A DNA stretch of 5,610 bases from Chloroflexota bacterium (GTDB lineage: Bacteria; Chloroflexota; Anaerolineae; Ardenticatenales; Ardenticatenaceae). Numbering within the stretch: the first letter of the stretch is position 1; every line of letters starts with the position of its first letter. The notes below the pieces were generated by a model. That model ran no database searches and was not told where the DNA came from. It saw only the letters and a list, made by a program, of their open reading frames with translations. This document shows positions 1 through 5,610 of this stretch, one piece after another. The position numbers were made by a program, and so were the translations under genes. The DNA is taken from NCBI GenBank assembly GCA_003520455.1, contig DOUV01000845.1:1-5610 (forward strand), written 5' to 3'.

Positions 1-127
1 AAACGGGTGGCGGCACCAGCACGCCGATCAGCGGCTAGGCGAGTTGGAGCAGGACGGCTCGCCTCCATCCCAGCAGCAGCACGCGTTCTGCGTGCAGCTT
101 CACCGCGATAGTGCGACCAGGACTCAT
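1..127 (-). pseudogene. Broken 5' end of an MpaB/DUF2236-family oxygenase gene, running off the left edge
   Basis: On the minus strand an ATG at 127 follows a good ribosome binding site (GGAGG at 136-132, 4 bases upstream). It begins a peptide with the pattern RTIAVKLHAERVLLLG, then RRAVLLQLA. This resembles the N-terminal signature of the MpaB/DUF2236 (latex-clearing-protein-like) family, in which an E-x-LLLG stretch leads to LLQLAHP and then an AGVA-x-HSRF-like segment. Here the codon expected to carry the conserved His is a TAG stop (37-35), after 30 residues. Reading on gives PLIG. A shift of reading frame then gives AGAATRF, again as the family expects. So the gene appears to carry both a nonsense codon and a small indel within its first 45 codons. 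Family members are proposed haem-dependent oxygenases in which conserved histidines matter. The rest of the gene lies outside the window. The family call is from memory of the motif, not a search. A sequencing error could explain one lesion, less easily both. Confidence 0.5.
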
Positions 128-270
128 ACCGCCTCCCCAGCCTGCCTCGCCCAACAGGAGGAGGCCTACGATACCGCAGGGGAGAGCAAGAGGCCAGTTG
201 GGCAGGGCTTCGGAGCGCCAGTATAGGTCACATGGGGACAGGTGCTTACACGGGAGCACGAACGGCCCGC

Positions 271-298
271 GTGCCACTTCCAAAATGCAAGGTGGCAC
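271..298. repeat. Short inverted repeat (7-bp stem) in the gene-poor interval
   Basis: GTGCCAC at 271-277 is matched by GTGGCAC at 292-298, a perfect 7-bp stem around a 14-base loop. On the plus strand it is followed by TTTTCTCCC, so it could be a weak intrinsic terminator in that direction, although no plus-strand gene precedes it. On the minus strand it lies about 145 bases upstream of the left-edge gene start and could be a regulatory dyad. A stem of this size also arises by chance. Confidence 0.25.
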
Positions 299-714
299 TT
301 TTCTCCCAAGAGGCAATCATTCTCCCGGTCACAACTTCTTGTCACCTATCCCGAAACTTCGTTGCGTCCCAGCACAGCTTCGCGCAAACTACCCCTACCA
401 GGAAATCAAACCAGGAGGGAATGGTGCCAAGGGCGAACACGGCTTTGCACCAGAGGGGGCTCGCCTCCTTTTGACTCGCCGTACCGACCATCAATCACCC
501 TGCAATCACGATCCGCGGAACCACGTTCAAAGCTGCTACTCTTTCCGGGGGTGGGCTCTCAATTGGCGCTCGTGGTCGGCAATTCTCTGCACGATACCCG
601 AGGGATTCCTGATCGTACTTTCGTGCTCTGATGTGCGTCAGGTTCCAGCAAGGTACAACAGCTGTGTTTCGATGACTCACCCAGTACTCTGGGAAAAGCT
701 CGCGCGGCTTCGAC

Positions 715-767
715 GCAGCGCCGGCCCCACTGTCGGCACCCGAGAGGGAACGCCCCGTCCGCGCTGC
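715..767 (-). terminator. Possible weak hairpin directly after the dehydrogenase stop codon
   Basis: GCAGCGC at 715-721 and GCGCTGC at 761-767 form a perfect 7-bp GC stem. The stem starts at the base next to the dehydrogenase stop codon (770-768). The intervening 39 bases are GC-rich and could fold further. No run of T follows on the minus strand, so it does not fit a classical intrinsic terminator. It may instead protect the 3' end or be a chance match. It is listed because of its position at the end of the gene cluster. Confidence 0.2.
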
Positions 768-2204
768 TCAGTGCGCCACCATCACGTGCTTGGTGATCTG
801 GTAGTCGCCGATTGCCTCGGCCGATAGGTCCTTGCCAAAGCCGGATTGCTTGAAGCCACCATGGGGGGTCTCGGAAGCGAGTGGCAAGTGATCGTTTATC
901 CAGACGGTGCCGAATTCAAGCTGAGCAGCGAGACGCATAGCGCGGCCAATGTCTCGAGTGAACACTGAAGCCGCTAATCCATACAGCACATCATTACTCA
1001 GGCGGAGGGCCTCCGCCTCGTCATCGAACGCGTCAATCGTGATGACCGGACCAAACACTTCGCTCTGGACGATCTCCGACCGCTGATCGGCGCCTACAAT
1101 CACGGTCGGCTCGTAGTAATAGCCCTGTCCGAACTGACGCGGTACACCACCACCAGTGAGGACCCGGGCGCCCTGGCTGCGCGCCCGCTCGACAAACCCG
1201 CTGACGCGCTGGCGCTGGGCATTGGAGATGAGTGGACCCATCTCCACCTCGTCCTCAAACGGCATCCCGATCTTCACGTCGCGCATGGTCGCGACCAGCG
1301 CCTCGATCACGGTGTTCAGACGATTCTGCTCCACATAAACGCGGGTAGCCGCGGTACAATCCTGGCCTGTATTGATCGTGGCGGCCAGCGTTGCTTTGCT
1401 TGCCACCAGATCGACGTCCGCGTCGTCGAACACCAGAATAGGCGCCTTACCGCCCAATTCAAAGTGTAAGCGCTTGAGCGTATCGGCGGCGGCGCGCATC
1501 ACTTTCTTGCCCGTCGCAGTCGAGCCCGTCAGGCTAATCATGCGGATGTCCGGATGCTCGACGAGGGCTTGCCCCGTCTCGTTCCCGCCGGTGACAACAT
1601 TCACGACGCCGGGGGGGATGCCGGCTTCGGCTGCAAGCTCCGCCAACATCAAGGCCGTCAGCGGTGTGGCAGGCGCCGGCTTGAGCACCACGGTGCAGCC
1701 GGCAGCCAGTGCTGGCCCCAGCTTCCACACTGCCATCATGAGAGGGTAATTCCAGGGCGCAATCTGACCTACCACACCTACCGGCTCGCGACGGAAGAGC
1801 GACGTATAGTTGGCCATGTACTCACCGGCATTACTGCCGTGCGTGTCGCGGCAGGCGGCGGCGAAGAAGCGTAGGTTATCGATCGCAAACGGGATATCCC
1901 CACCCAGGCTCAGAAACTTATATGGCTTGCCAGTGTTCTCCGATTCCACCCGCGCGAATGCCGCGGCGTGCGCTTCCAGCAGGTCTGCCAGCTTCCACAG
2001 GACCTTCGCGCGCTCTCCCGGGGTTTTGCGCGACCAACGCCCGTCGTAGTAGGCCGTGCGTGCGCTGGCGACGGCACGATCCACATCTTTATGGCTGGCG
2101 TTGACAACCTCGGCAATGCGCTCGCCAGTTGCCGGATTCTCGATTGCCATCCGTCCGCTGTGGCTGTCAGTCCATTCGCCGTTGATCCAGAGAAGATGTT
2201 CCAT
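768..2204 (-). CDS. NAD(P)-dependent aldehyde dehydrogenase, gamma-aminobutyraldehyde dehydrogenase (PatD/YdcW)-like
   Basis: A complete 478-residue aldehyde dehydrogenase, normal length for the family. It is a soluble cytoplasmic enzyme that oxidises an aldehyde to its acid with NAD(P)+. All key elements are present: the oxyanion Asn152 in APWNYP, Lys175 in the cofactor-binding LKP motif, the nucleotide-binding turn GSTATG (227-232), the general-base Glu249 in FELGGKAP, the catalytic Cys283 in GQDCTAA, and Glu382 in SEVFGP. The GQDCTAA context, the SETPHGG segment and the C-terminal KHVMVAH closely resemble E. coli PatD (YdcW), which oxidises 4-aminobutanal to GABA in putrescine breakdown. 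Betaine-aldehyde or another aminoaldehyde substrate is possible, so no symbol is assigned. The ATG start has a strong ribosome binding site (GGAGG at 2214-2210, 5 bases away). It is the last gene of the minus-strand cluster, 58 bases after the DppB-like gene. The enzyme class is near certain; the substrate is inferred. Confidence 0.93.
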   Translation of the reverse strand: MEHLLWINGEWTDSHSGRMAIENPATGERIAEVVNASHKDVDRAVASARTAYYDGRWSRKTPGERAKVLWKLADLLEAHAAAFARVESENTGKPYKFLSLGGDIPFAIDNLRFFAAACRDTHGSNAGEYMANYTSLFRREPVGVVGQIAPWNYPLMMAVWKLGPALAAGCTVVLKPAPATPLTALMLAELAAEAGIPPGVVNVVTGGNETGQALVEHPDIRMISLTGSTATGKKVMRAAADTLKRLHFELGGKAPILVFDDADVDLVASKATLAATINTGQDCTAATRVYVEQNRLNTVIEALVATMRDVKIGMPFEDEVEMGPLISNAQRQRVSGFVERARSQGARVLTGGGVPRQFGQGYYYEPTVIVGADQRSEIVQSEVFGPVITIDAFDDEAEALRLSNDVLYGLAASVFTRDIGRAMRLAAQLEFGTVWINDHLPLASETPHGGFKQSGFGKDLSAEAIGDYQITKHVMVAH

Positions 2205-2216
2205 CTTCGCCTCCTA
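2205..2216 (-). promoter_or_regulatory. Strong ribosome binding site of the dehydrogenase gene
   Basis: On the minus strand the bases just before the ATG read TAGGAGGCGAAG. They contain a near-perfect Shine-Dalgarno core (GGAGG) with a 5-base spacer. This settles the start at 2204 and suggests that the last gene is translated independently rather than by coupling to the permease upstream. Confidence 0.75.
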
Positions 2217-2262
2217 TGGGAAGGGATACGTGTCTACCATATTCCAGCGCTTCGCAGTGCGC

Positions 2263-3183
2263 TCAGCGCCGGAATGACCGAATCCTCGGGTCGAGGTAGG
2301 CGTGCAGCAGGTCAATCACCAGATTGAGGATAACGAGGATCGTCGCGACGAAAATCACCATCGCTTGCACCACAGAGTAATCCCGAAGTGTGATCGCATC
2401 CAGCGCCAGGGCACCCAGACCGGGAAGCCCAAATACAACTTCGGTTATGACTGCTCCTCCAACCATATATCCAAACTCTACACCCATCACCATCAAGATT
2501 GGCGGCGCCACGTTTGGGAAAACGTGACGAACATAGAGGAGCCATGACGGCAAGCCTTTCGAGCGCGCGACTGTGATATAGGGTTCGGACAGCACCTCCA
2601 TAAAACTGACCCGTGTGATCCTTGTCTGTACTGCCACCGTCCACGCAGCAAGGCTAAGGCTAGGTAACACGTAATGCTTCCATGATCCTCCTCCAGATGT
2701 GGGAAGCCAGCCCAGTTGGATTGCGAAGATCAGGATGAATACCAACCCCAACCAGAAAGTTGGAACGGACTGACCAGCGAGTACGATCAGGAGGCTTGCA
2801 TTGTCCAACAAGGACCCTGGCCTCACGGCTGAGTAGATTCCTAGAGGAAGGGAAATAAGCGTGGAGATGAGGGCTGCGCCCAGTATAAGTTTGAAGGTGA
2901 CAGGGGCCTTCTCCAACACAACCGCGATGGCCGCTCTCCCGTACCTGTGAGAATAACCAAAATCACCGCGTGCCAGATCCGATACAAACAGGAGTAACTG
3001 CTCGGGAAGACTCTTATCGAGGCCCAATTGTTGATTCATGGCCTGGATGGCTTCATCAGAGGCGCCGGGGGGCAGCATTACCTCCGCGGGGCTCCCTGGC
3101 ACCAGGCGAACGAGGATAAATATGAAGAGAAGCGCTGCTACGAGGACACCCACTCCCTGGATCAAACGCTTGACGACAAACAT
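2263..3183 (-). CDS. ABC transporter permease, DppB/OppB type (peptide/nickel-class importer)
   Basis: A complete 306-residue inner-membrane permease, typical length for DppB/OppB. The first helix (about 9-29) is followed by RLVPGSPAEVML and the extracytoplasmic N-terminal domain, with the conserved GLDKSLPEQ and the ARGDFGYS segment (71-78). Five further helices lie at about 97-120, 131-155, 171-190, 228-252 and 273-293. The EAA loop that docks on the ATPase is at about 204-230 (TVARSKG to RHVFPNVAPP). FGLPGLGALALDAI and the ending LLHAYLDPRIR are also family hallmarks. It should pair with the DppC-like permease encoded upstream. The family imports di- and oligopeptides, nickel, opines or other small solutes, and the sequence does not show which. 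The ATG has a modest ribosome binding site (AAAGG at 3196-3192, 8 bases away). No binding protein or ATPase gene is adjacent. The gene lies 118 bases after the MFS gene, a loose gap that may hold a separate promoter or processing site. Confidence 0.93.
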   Translation of the reverse strand: MFVVKRLIQGVGVLVAALLFIFILVRLVPGSPAEVMLPPGASDEAIQAMNQQLGLDKSLPEQLLLFVSDLARGDFGYSHRYGRAAIAVVLEKAPVTFKLILGAALISTLISLPLGIYSAVRPGSLLDNASLLIVLAGQSVPTFWLGLVFILIFAIQLGWLPTSGGGSWKHYVLPSLSLAAWTVAVQTRITRVSFMEVLSEPYITVARSKGLPSWLLYVRHVFPNVAPPILMVMGVEFGYMVGGAVITEVVFGLPGLGALALDAITLRDYSVVQAMVIFVATILVILNLVIDLLHAYLDPRIRSFRR

Positions 3184-3242
3184 GACGCTTGCCTTTCTCT
3201 TAGCCTGGGCTGCGCGCGATCAAGCAGGATGATGAGGCCTCC

Positions 3243-3260
3243 CAAGAAACTCCCTTCTTG
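3243..3260. repeat. Small hairpin in the gap between the MFS and DppB-like genes
   Basis: CAAGAA (3243-3248) and TTCTTG (3255-3260) form a perfect 6-bp stem with a 6-base loop. It lies about 40 bases after the MFS stop codon and 60 bases before the DppB-like start. It has no T run in either direction, so it is a poor intrinsic terminator. It might be an RNA processing or stability element that sets different levels of the two genes, or chance. The rest of the 118-base gap shows no convincing promoter. Confidence 0.25.
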
Positions 3261-3301
3261 ACGCTCCCAGTCCACCCCGGTGCCGGCCGATGAAGCTCAC
3301 G

Positions 3302-4579
3302 TTATTTCCGCATCCACTCTTTTGTGTCACCTACCAGACTGGTCCCTGATGAGCGGAAGTTTTGAGAGACAGCGACAAGGGACGTGAGGAGGAGCAGGCA
3401 GGCGTGTAGGGCAAACGCGAGCCAGAGCGGGCTCGAAGTTGAAATGTCCGTGTCAGCAAGCAGATGAGTGAGCCAGCCCAGTTCGTGTTGGATGATCGCG
3501 CCGCTCAACATAGGCACTCCATTCAGGATACCCATGAGCAACCCAAAGCTCTGCCAGCCCAGTATCGCACTTGCTTGGGCGAACACCACAAAGGTACAGG
3601 AGACCATGAGCCCCATGGTGCTGAGGAGGGCAACCACCTGCCACGGTGGCATCCTCGTATCGACAAACAGGAGTCCACACCATCCCAGCGTGAAACCGCA
3701 GTACCCAAGCGTGGTCAAGTGAGATTGGCTTATCAGACCGCGATCCGCTATGGCGCCTGCCAGGGGAGCGCCCAGTGCCAGTGCGATAGGGAATATACTG
3801 AGTAGGAGCCCAATCGTGGCTTCCGGCCAGTGCGTGATAGTATCGAAATAGGAACCCGCCCAGAGCGAGTTAAACGCGAGGAAATGCCCTACGATGACGG
3901 TATAGGGGATCAGAAGCCAGAGCAGGTGGCGTGCAAGCTCATTCGACGCAGCCACGCGCGGCTGCCGTGGGCCCCCTCCACGAGTTGCCCTAGTACCCTG
4001 ATCTTGCAGGTTGAGTGGCTCTTGCCAGCCATGCAATGACCAGAGAAGAGGGGGGATCAGCACCAGAGTGAGGACTCCAACAACGAGCATGGGCAGGCGC
4101 CACCCGAAGGAGACCGTGACGAGAAGGAGCGGGGTCAAGGCAACGAGGCCGCCAAGATGCCCGCCCGCAATAAGCATACCATTCCAAACGCCGAAGTCTT
4201 TACGTTGCGTAGAGGCGAACAACTTCAGGGCTGGAACGTAGATCCCGCCCAGTCCTGCCCCCGTCAGCCCGCGCGCTACCACAGCCATTGTGGGGTTGGA
4301 CGCGATCGAAAACAGAATGCTCCCCAGAGCCGTTATCGTCAGTGCCATTCCGACCGTTCGTCTCACACCTGCTCTATCGACAGCGATGCCAACAGGGAGT
4401 TGGACTGCGGCAAACGCATAGAAAAATGCGGACCCTAAAGTGCCCAGACTGGCGTAATTCAGGTTGAACTCGACTGCAACGTAACTGGAGGTTATCGCGA
4501 GGTACGATCTTTGGAAGCCGAGAATGATAAAGCTCGCAATCAGGAGGATCGAAGCAAAACGAGGCGAAAATCGATTCAT
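3302..4579 (-). CDS. Major facilitator superfamily (MFS) transporter
   Basis: A complete 425-residue protein with twelve predicted membrane helices in two six-helix halves, joined by a polar cytoplasmic loop at about 184-215. The MFS signature between helices 2 and 3 is clear: QLPVGIAVDRAGVRR (60-74). A second, weaker copy lies between helices 8 and 9 (GAIADRG, 275-281). Helix 4 carries the ARGLTGAGLGG pattern (102-112), which often includes the proton-linked Arg. It is a secondary transporter driven by an ion gradient. The QLPVG-type helix 2 recalls NarK- and UhpC-like carriers, but the substrate and direction are unknown. It starts 22 bases after the DppC-like stop, so the two are probably co-transcribed. 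The bases before its ATG (TCTGATTTTGCCGAA) have no Shine-Dalgarno match, so translation may depend on coupling to the upstream gene. No better in-frame ATG or GTG was seen just upstream. It is unusual in separating two ABC permease genes. Confidence 0.9.
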   Translation of the reverse strand: MNRFSPRFASILLIASFIILGFQRSYLAITSSYVAVEFNLNYASLGTLGSAFFYAFAAVQLPVGIAVDRAGVRRTVGMALTITALGSILFSIASNPTMAVVARGLTGAGLGGIYVPALKLFASTQRKDFGVWNGMLIAGGHLGGLVALTPLLLVTVSFGWRLPMLVVGVLTLVLIPPLLWSLHGWQEPLNLQDQGTRATRGGGPRQPRVAASNELARHLLWLLIPYTVIVGHFLAFNSLWAGSYFDTITHWPEATIGLLLSIFPIALALGAPLAGAIADRGLISQSHLTTLGYCGFTLGWCGLLFVDTRMPPWQVVALLSTMGLMVSCTFVVFAQASAILGWQSFGLLMGILNGVPMLSGAIIQHELGWLTHLLADTDISTSSPLWLAFALHACLLLLTSLVAVSQNFRSSGTSLVGDTKEWMRK

Positions 4580-4601
4580 TTCGGCAAAATCAGATGGGCA
4601 T

Positions 4602-5441
4602 TCAATGGAGGCGCCGGGGATCGATCAGCTGCCTCAGCCCATCTCCCAGGAAGTTTGCTCCAAACGCCACGAACAGGATCGCTAGCCCCGGCAGGGTGAC
4701 AATCCACCAGGCATCCCGCATATAGGTTCTTCCTTCAGCCAGAATGGCTCCCCAACTCGGAGCGGGTGGTGGAACACCGAGTCCGAGGAATTCCAGTCCC
4801 GCGCCCGCGATAATCATTCGGCCCACCTGAACGGAAGCCAGCACGATGAGAGGCGGCGCTACATTGGGAAGGATGTGGCGAAAGAGCAGTTGCCTCCTGG
4901 TGGCACCAATGCTCCTCGCCGCTATGATAAACTCGCGCTCTCTCAACGATTCGGTTATAGCCTTCGCGAGCCGGCCATAGCTGACCCAACCCCACGCAGT
5001 CAGAGCAATGACAACCTTCCATAGACCGGGTCCAAATATACCTACAATAGCCAGCGCAAGGAGGACGAACGGGAGTGACATCTGAAAATCAATGAGTCGC
5101 ATATAGATCTGAGACGCAATCCCGCCGCTAAATCCAGCCCACAATCCCAGCAATGTCCCAACCAACCCAGCGAGCACCACAGAGAAAAATCCTATCATCA
5201 GGGACACGCGCGCGCCGACGAGCATCCGGCTCAGTAAGTCGCGACCAAGTTGATCGGTACCCAGAAGGTAGAACTGTCCCTGGGGTGTTGTCGCACCAGG
5301 CGGTAGTAAGCGGTATCGCAACGATTGCTCCAAGGGGGGGTGTGGTGCAAGCATCCCGCCGAAAATGCCGATGAACACGAAGGTAAGCATCATCAATGAC
5401 CCGAACACCAGACTGGGGGGTATCGGAGATTTGCCTCTCAA
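4602..5441 (-). CDS. ABC transporter permease, DppC/OppC type (peptide/nickel-class importer)
   Basis: A complete 279-residue inner-membrane permease, within the usual DppC/OppC range. After a first helix (about 11-31) comes the family signature LLGTDQLGRDLLSRMLVGAR (59-78), then helices at about 81-101, 117-137, 139-155, 199-219 and 246-267. The ATPase-docking EAA loop is at about 169-200 (REFIIAARSIGA to RHILPNVAPP). It is followed by GLEFLGLGVPPPAPSWG (215-231) and the ending GDGLRQLIDPR, all hallmarks of DppC. It should form the membrane pore with the DppB-like protein. Their docking loops share RHxxPNVAPP, suiting a common ATPase pair. The start codon is TTG. It is supported by GAGGAG 8 bases upstream (5455-5450), by an in-frame TGA just before it, and by the lack of another start before Met17. 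Binding protein and ATPase genes are missing from the window. It heads the visible cluster. Confidence 0.93.
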   Translation of the reverse strand: MRGKSPIPPSLVFGSLMMLTFVFIGIFGGMLAPHPPLEQSLRYRLLPPGATTPQGQFYLLGTDQLGRDLLSRMLVGARVSLMIGFFSVVLAGLVGTLLGLWAGFSGGIASQIYMRLIDFQMSLPFVLLALAIVGIFGPGLWKVVIALTAWGWVSYGRLAKAITESLREREFIIAARSIGATRRQLLFRHILPNVAPPLIVLASVQVGRMIIAGAGLEFLGLGVPPPAPSWGAILAEGRTYMRDAWWIVTLPGLAILFVAFGANFLGDGLRQLIDPRRLH

Positions 5442-5455
5442 AGAATTGTCTCCTC
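5439..5455 (-). promoter_or_regulatory. Ribosome binding site and TTG start of the DppC-like gene
   Basis: On the minus strand GAGGAG, an 8-base spacer and TTG precede the RGKSPIPPS N-terminus. An in-frame TGA lies upstream of the Shine-Dalgarno sequence. The first ATG in this frame is at codon 17, inside the first membrane helix, which would be too late. TTG is therefore the likely start, which would lower initiation compared with ATG. Confidence 0.65.
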
Positions 5456-5610
5456 AGAGCAGCCAGATGGGTATGATTCACAGAGATGGTTTCAATGAAC
5501 TCCCTCAACCGGCGGAGGGTAGCACCGTGCTCGGTCGCGTCAAACTGCTCTTTCGTCGGGCTTGACCCGCTCTGGTATCATGGCTGACCAGGGGCAAGCG
5601 GAAGACCGAA
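5442..5610. other. Leader upstream of the DppC-like gene, no confirmed gene
   Basis: The 169 bases to the right edge contain no complete recognisable gene. On the minus strand one frame is open from 5577 down into the DppC-like gene. Its upstream portion translates to a rather protein-like stretch: EQFDATEHGATLRRLREF, then IETISVNHTHLAALRRQF. It continues out of frame through the permease until 5128, where it no longer looks like protein. No convincing sigma-70 promoter was found. TTGACG (5546-5541) followed after 16 bases by TACCCT is the nearest match and is weak. The sequence could be a promoter region, a decayed upstream gene, or a short leader peptide gene. Confidence 0.35.

Larger units (their letters stand above)
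128..767. other. Gene-poor interval between the dehydrogenase and the oxygenase remnant
   Basis: About 640 bases were read in all frames. The longest open frame is on the plus strand and continues antisense into the 3' end of the dehydrogenase gene. Its translation is rich in Arg, Pro, Ser, Cys and His, has no family motif and has no clear ribosome binding site. The minus-strand frames are short and equally unconvincing. No tRNA-like T-loop sequence, transposase fragment or direct-repeat array was seen. Two short inverted repeats are listed separately. The stretch may be ordinary intergenic DNA holding the upstream control region of the left-edge gene, or decayed coding sequence too far gone to recognise. 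Confidence 0.5.

Noticed and set aside
220..225. TATACT on the minus strand as a -10 box for the left-edge gene
   Set aside because: No -35-like hexamer lies at 16-18 bases upstream, so the match is no better than chance.
288..305. GGTGGCAC resembling the core of a T-box antiterminator
   Set aside because: The match stops before the ACCGCG part, no specifier or stem I structure was seen, and no amino-acid or tRNA-synthetase gene follows on the plus strand.
128..316. Possible longer N-terminus of the left-edge gene, since its frame is open to an ATG at 316
   Set aside because: The extra residues do not resemble the family, and the internal ATG at 127 has a strong ribosome binding site at proper spacing.
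111..827. Plus-strand open frame of 238 codons
   Set aside because: Its translation is rich in Arg, Pro, Ser and Cys with no family motif, there is no clear ribosome binding site, and its end runs antisense into the conserved C-terminus of the dehydrogenase.
1372..1749. Plus-strand open frame antisense to the dehydrogenase, Ala- and Ser-rich
   Set aside because: Opposite-strand frames often stay open inside GC-rich genes. The minus-strand frame here carries the conserved catalytic motifs, so this is a shadow.
5128..5438. Continuation of the leader open frame through the DppC-like gene
   Set aside because: Within the permease the translation loses protein-like character while the permease frame carries every family hallmark, so this part is a shadow.
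5521..5531. Palindrome AGCAC-C-GTGCT as an operator upstream of the permease gene
   Set aside because: The half-sites are only 5 bases, there is a single copy, and no promoter or regulator gene nearby supports it.

Overview
The window is bacterial DNA with moderately high GC content. Four intact protein genes all lie on the minus strand, packed between about 768 and 5441. A gene remnant sits at the far left edge. No rRNA, tRNA, CRISPR array, transposase or phage gene could be recognised. The family mix (oligopeptide-type ABC permeases, an MFS carrier, an aminoaldehyde-type dehydrogenase and an MpaB/DUF2236 oxygenase-like remnant) and the GC-rich but not extreme codons would suit a soil or thermophile-related lineage such as Chloroflexota or Actinomycetota. 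That placement is inference only; nothing here fixes the taxon.

Reading in the direction of transcription, from right to left: positions 5442-5610 hold a leader with no confirmed gene. A DppC/OppC-type permease follows, starting at TTG with a good ribosome binding site (5441-4602). After a 22-base gap comes a 12-helix MFS transporter (4579-3302). A 118-base gap containing a small hairpin precedes a DppB/OppB-type permease (3183-2263). A 58-base gap with a strong ribosome binding site then leads to an NAD(P)-dependent aldehyde dehydrogenase closest to the gamma-aminobutyraldehyde dehydrogenase (PatD/YdcW) group (2204-768). Beyond it are about 640 bases with no convincing gene. At the left edge is the first part of an MpaB/DUF2236-like oxygenase gene, interrupted by a stop codon and apparently also a frameshift.

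The two permeases are probably the two membrane subunits of one importer for peptides, or perhaps other amine-bearing small molecules. Their substrate-binding protein and ATPases are not in the window. The dehydrogenase would oxidise an aldehyde made from an imported amine or related compound. The MFS carrier could supply a second substrate or export a product. The arrangement suggests a small uptake-and-catabolism operon, but the substrate cannot be read from the sequence. The most unusual points are the MFS gene splitting the permease pair, the permease order C then B, and the broken oxygenase gene at the left end. No clearly new biological system is evident.
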